Position numbers and translations under genes: made by a program | In this document: positions 25,447 to 25,729 of the stretch, in pieces | Numbering within the stretch: position 1 is the stretch's first letter | How the letters are laid out: every line of letters starts with the position of its first letter | Notes under the pieces: generated by a model | Seen by the model: the letters and a program-made list of their open reading frames with translations, nothing else | Database searches by the model: none | Told to the model about the DNA's origin: nothing | Assembly: GCA_002497295.1 (NCBI GenBank) | Contig: DANO01000010.1 | Span: 1-25,729, forward strand | Length of the DNA: 25,729 nt | Source: Euryarchaeota archaeon UBA171 | GTDB lineage: Archaea; Thermoplasmatota; Poseidoniia; Poseidoniales; Thalassarchaeaceae | Direction of reading: 5' to 3'

Positions 25447-25729
25447 ATGGAAAAATCAGACGGATTCAGCGAGGCTGCCAATGCCGTCATGGTCCGTATG
25501 TTTGCTAATGTCGAAGAGGTCGTCGGCGCCAATCACGTCGCTTCCGTAATCGATGGCTCGCCAAGTGCGGGAGGCGACGACATCATTCGAGCATATATCG
25601 GCCTTGAACCAAGCGGCAAGGCGCACCTTGGATGGATGCTGATAGCAGACTGCATCGGTAATATGCTTAGGGAGGGCGTCAACGTCACTATACTATTGGC
25701 TGATTGGCACGCATGGGTAAATGACAAGT
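25447..25729 (+). CDS. tyrS: Tyrosyl-tRNA synthetase (3' end outside window)
   Basis: Ninety-four codons of an archaeal-type TyrRS are present. The class I signature appears as AYIGLEPSGKAHLGWMLIAD (the HIGH-equivalent is HLGW), followed by ILLADWHAWVNDK, a string typical of archaeal and eukaryotic TyrRS and less so of TrpRS. The frame is open to the right edge. ATG 25447 is preceded by GTGAGGATTCGAT, which supplies a GAGG ribosome-binding site. Confidence 0.9.
   Translation, partial: MEKSDGFSEAANAVMVRMFANVEEVVGANHVASVIDGSPSAGGDDIIRAYIGLEPSGKAHLGWMLIADCIGNMLREGVNVTILLADWHAWVNDK

Overview
The window is a gene-dense stretch of archaeal chromosome. Archaeal information-processing genes (aIF2-alpha, Nop10, ribosomal proteins L44e, S27e and L37e, a proteasome-chaperone-like PAC2 protein, a small ubiquitin-like modifier) sit among genes of bacterial flavour: an E. 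coli-type PurF, FabI, an ETF pair, an acyl-CoA dehydrogenase and a giant polyketide/fatty-acid synthase. That mix, with moderate GC and many short overlaps between genes, suggests a heterotrophic marine euryarchaeon such as Marine Group II (Poseidoniales). The assignment is inferred from gene content and not proven here. No stretch longer than about 120 bases lacks a gene.

Layout, left to right. At 1-3437 (+ strand) lie the 3' end of pdxT, a radical SAM protein and an Fe-S PD-(D/E)XK nuclease with an OB-like tail. A tRNA-Ser(CGA) on the minus strand and a ThiS/MoaD/SAMP-like modifier on the plus strand diverge from a 54-base gap. At 3812-6802 (- strand) is the conserved archaeal string rpl44e-rps27e-eif2a-nop10-PAC2, followed by a PepE-type peptidase. 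At 6922-9639 (+ strand) are two small membrane proteins, rpl37e and purF. A PKD-domain, propeller-like protein of unknown function occupies 9682-11139.

The most notable region is 11232-20762: three tightly packed plus-strand genes encoding FabI enoyl reductase, a synthase of about 2,700 residues (KS-AT-degenerate ACP-KS-ACP-ACP-KR-DH) and an Sfp-type phosphopantetheinyl transferase. Together they supply chain initiation and extension, ketoreduction, dehydration, enoyl reduction and carrier activation. This looks like a self-contained, fully reducing type I fatty-acid or lipid synthase in an archaeon, a domain of life that normally lacks such pathways. No thioesterase is visible, so the product and its release are unknown.

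Converging on it from the right (20746-24832, - strand) are a secreted propeller-like membrane-anchored protein, a glutaryl-CoA-dehydrogenase-type acyl-CoA dehydrogenase, and etfB and etfA. An acyl-oxidising electron-transfer cluster therefore lies tail to tail with the acyl-synthesising operon. The right end (24871-25729, + strand) has a DUF5611-like protein and the start of tyrosyl-tRNA synthetase.
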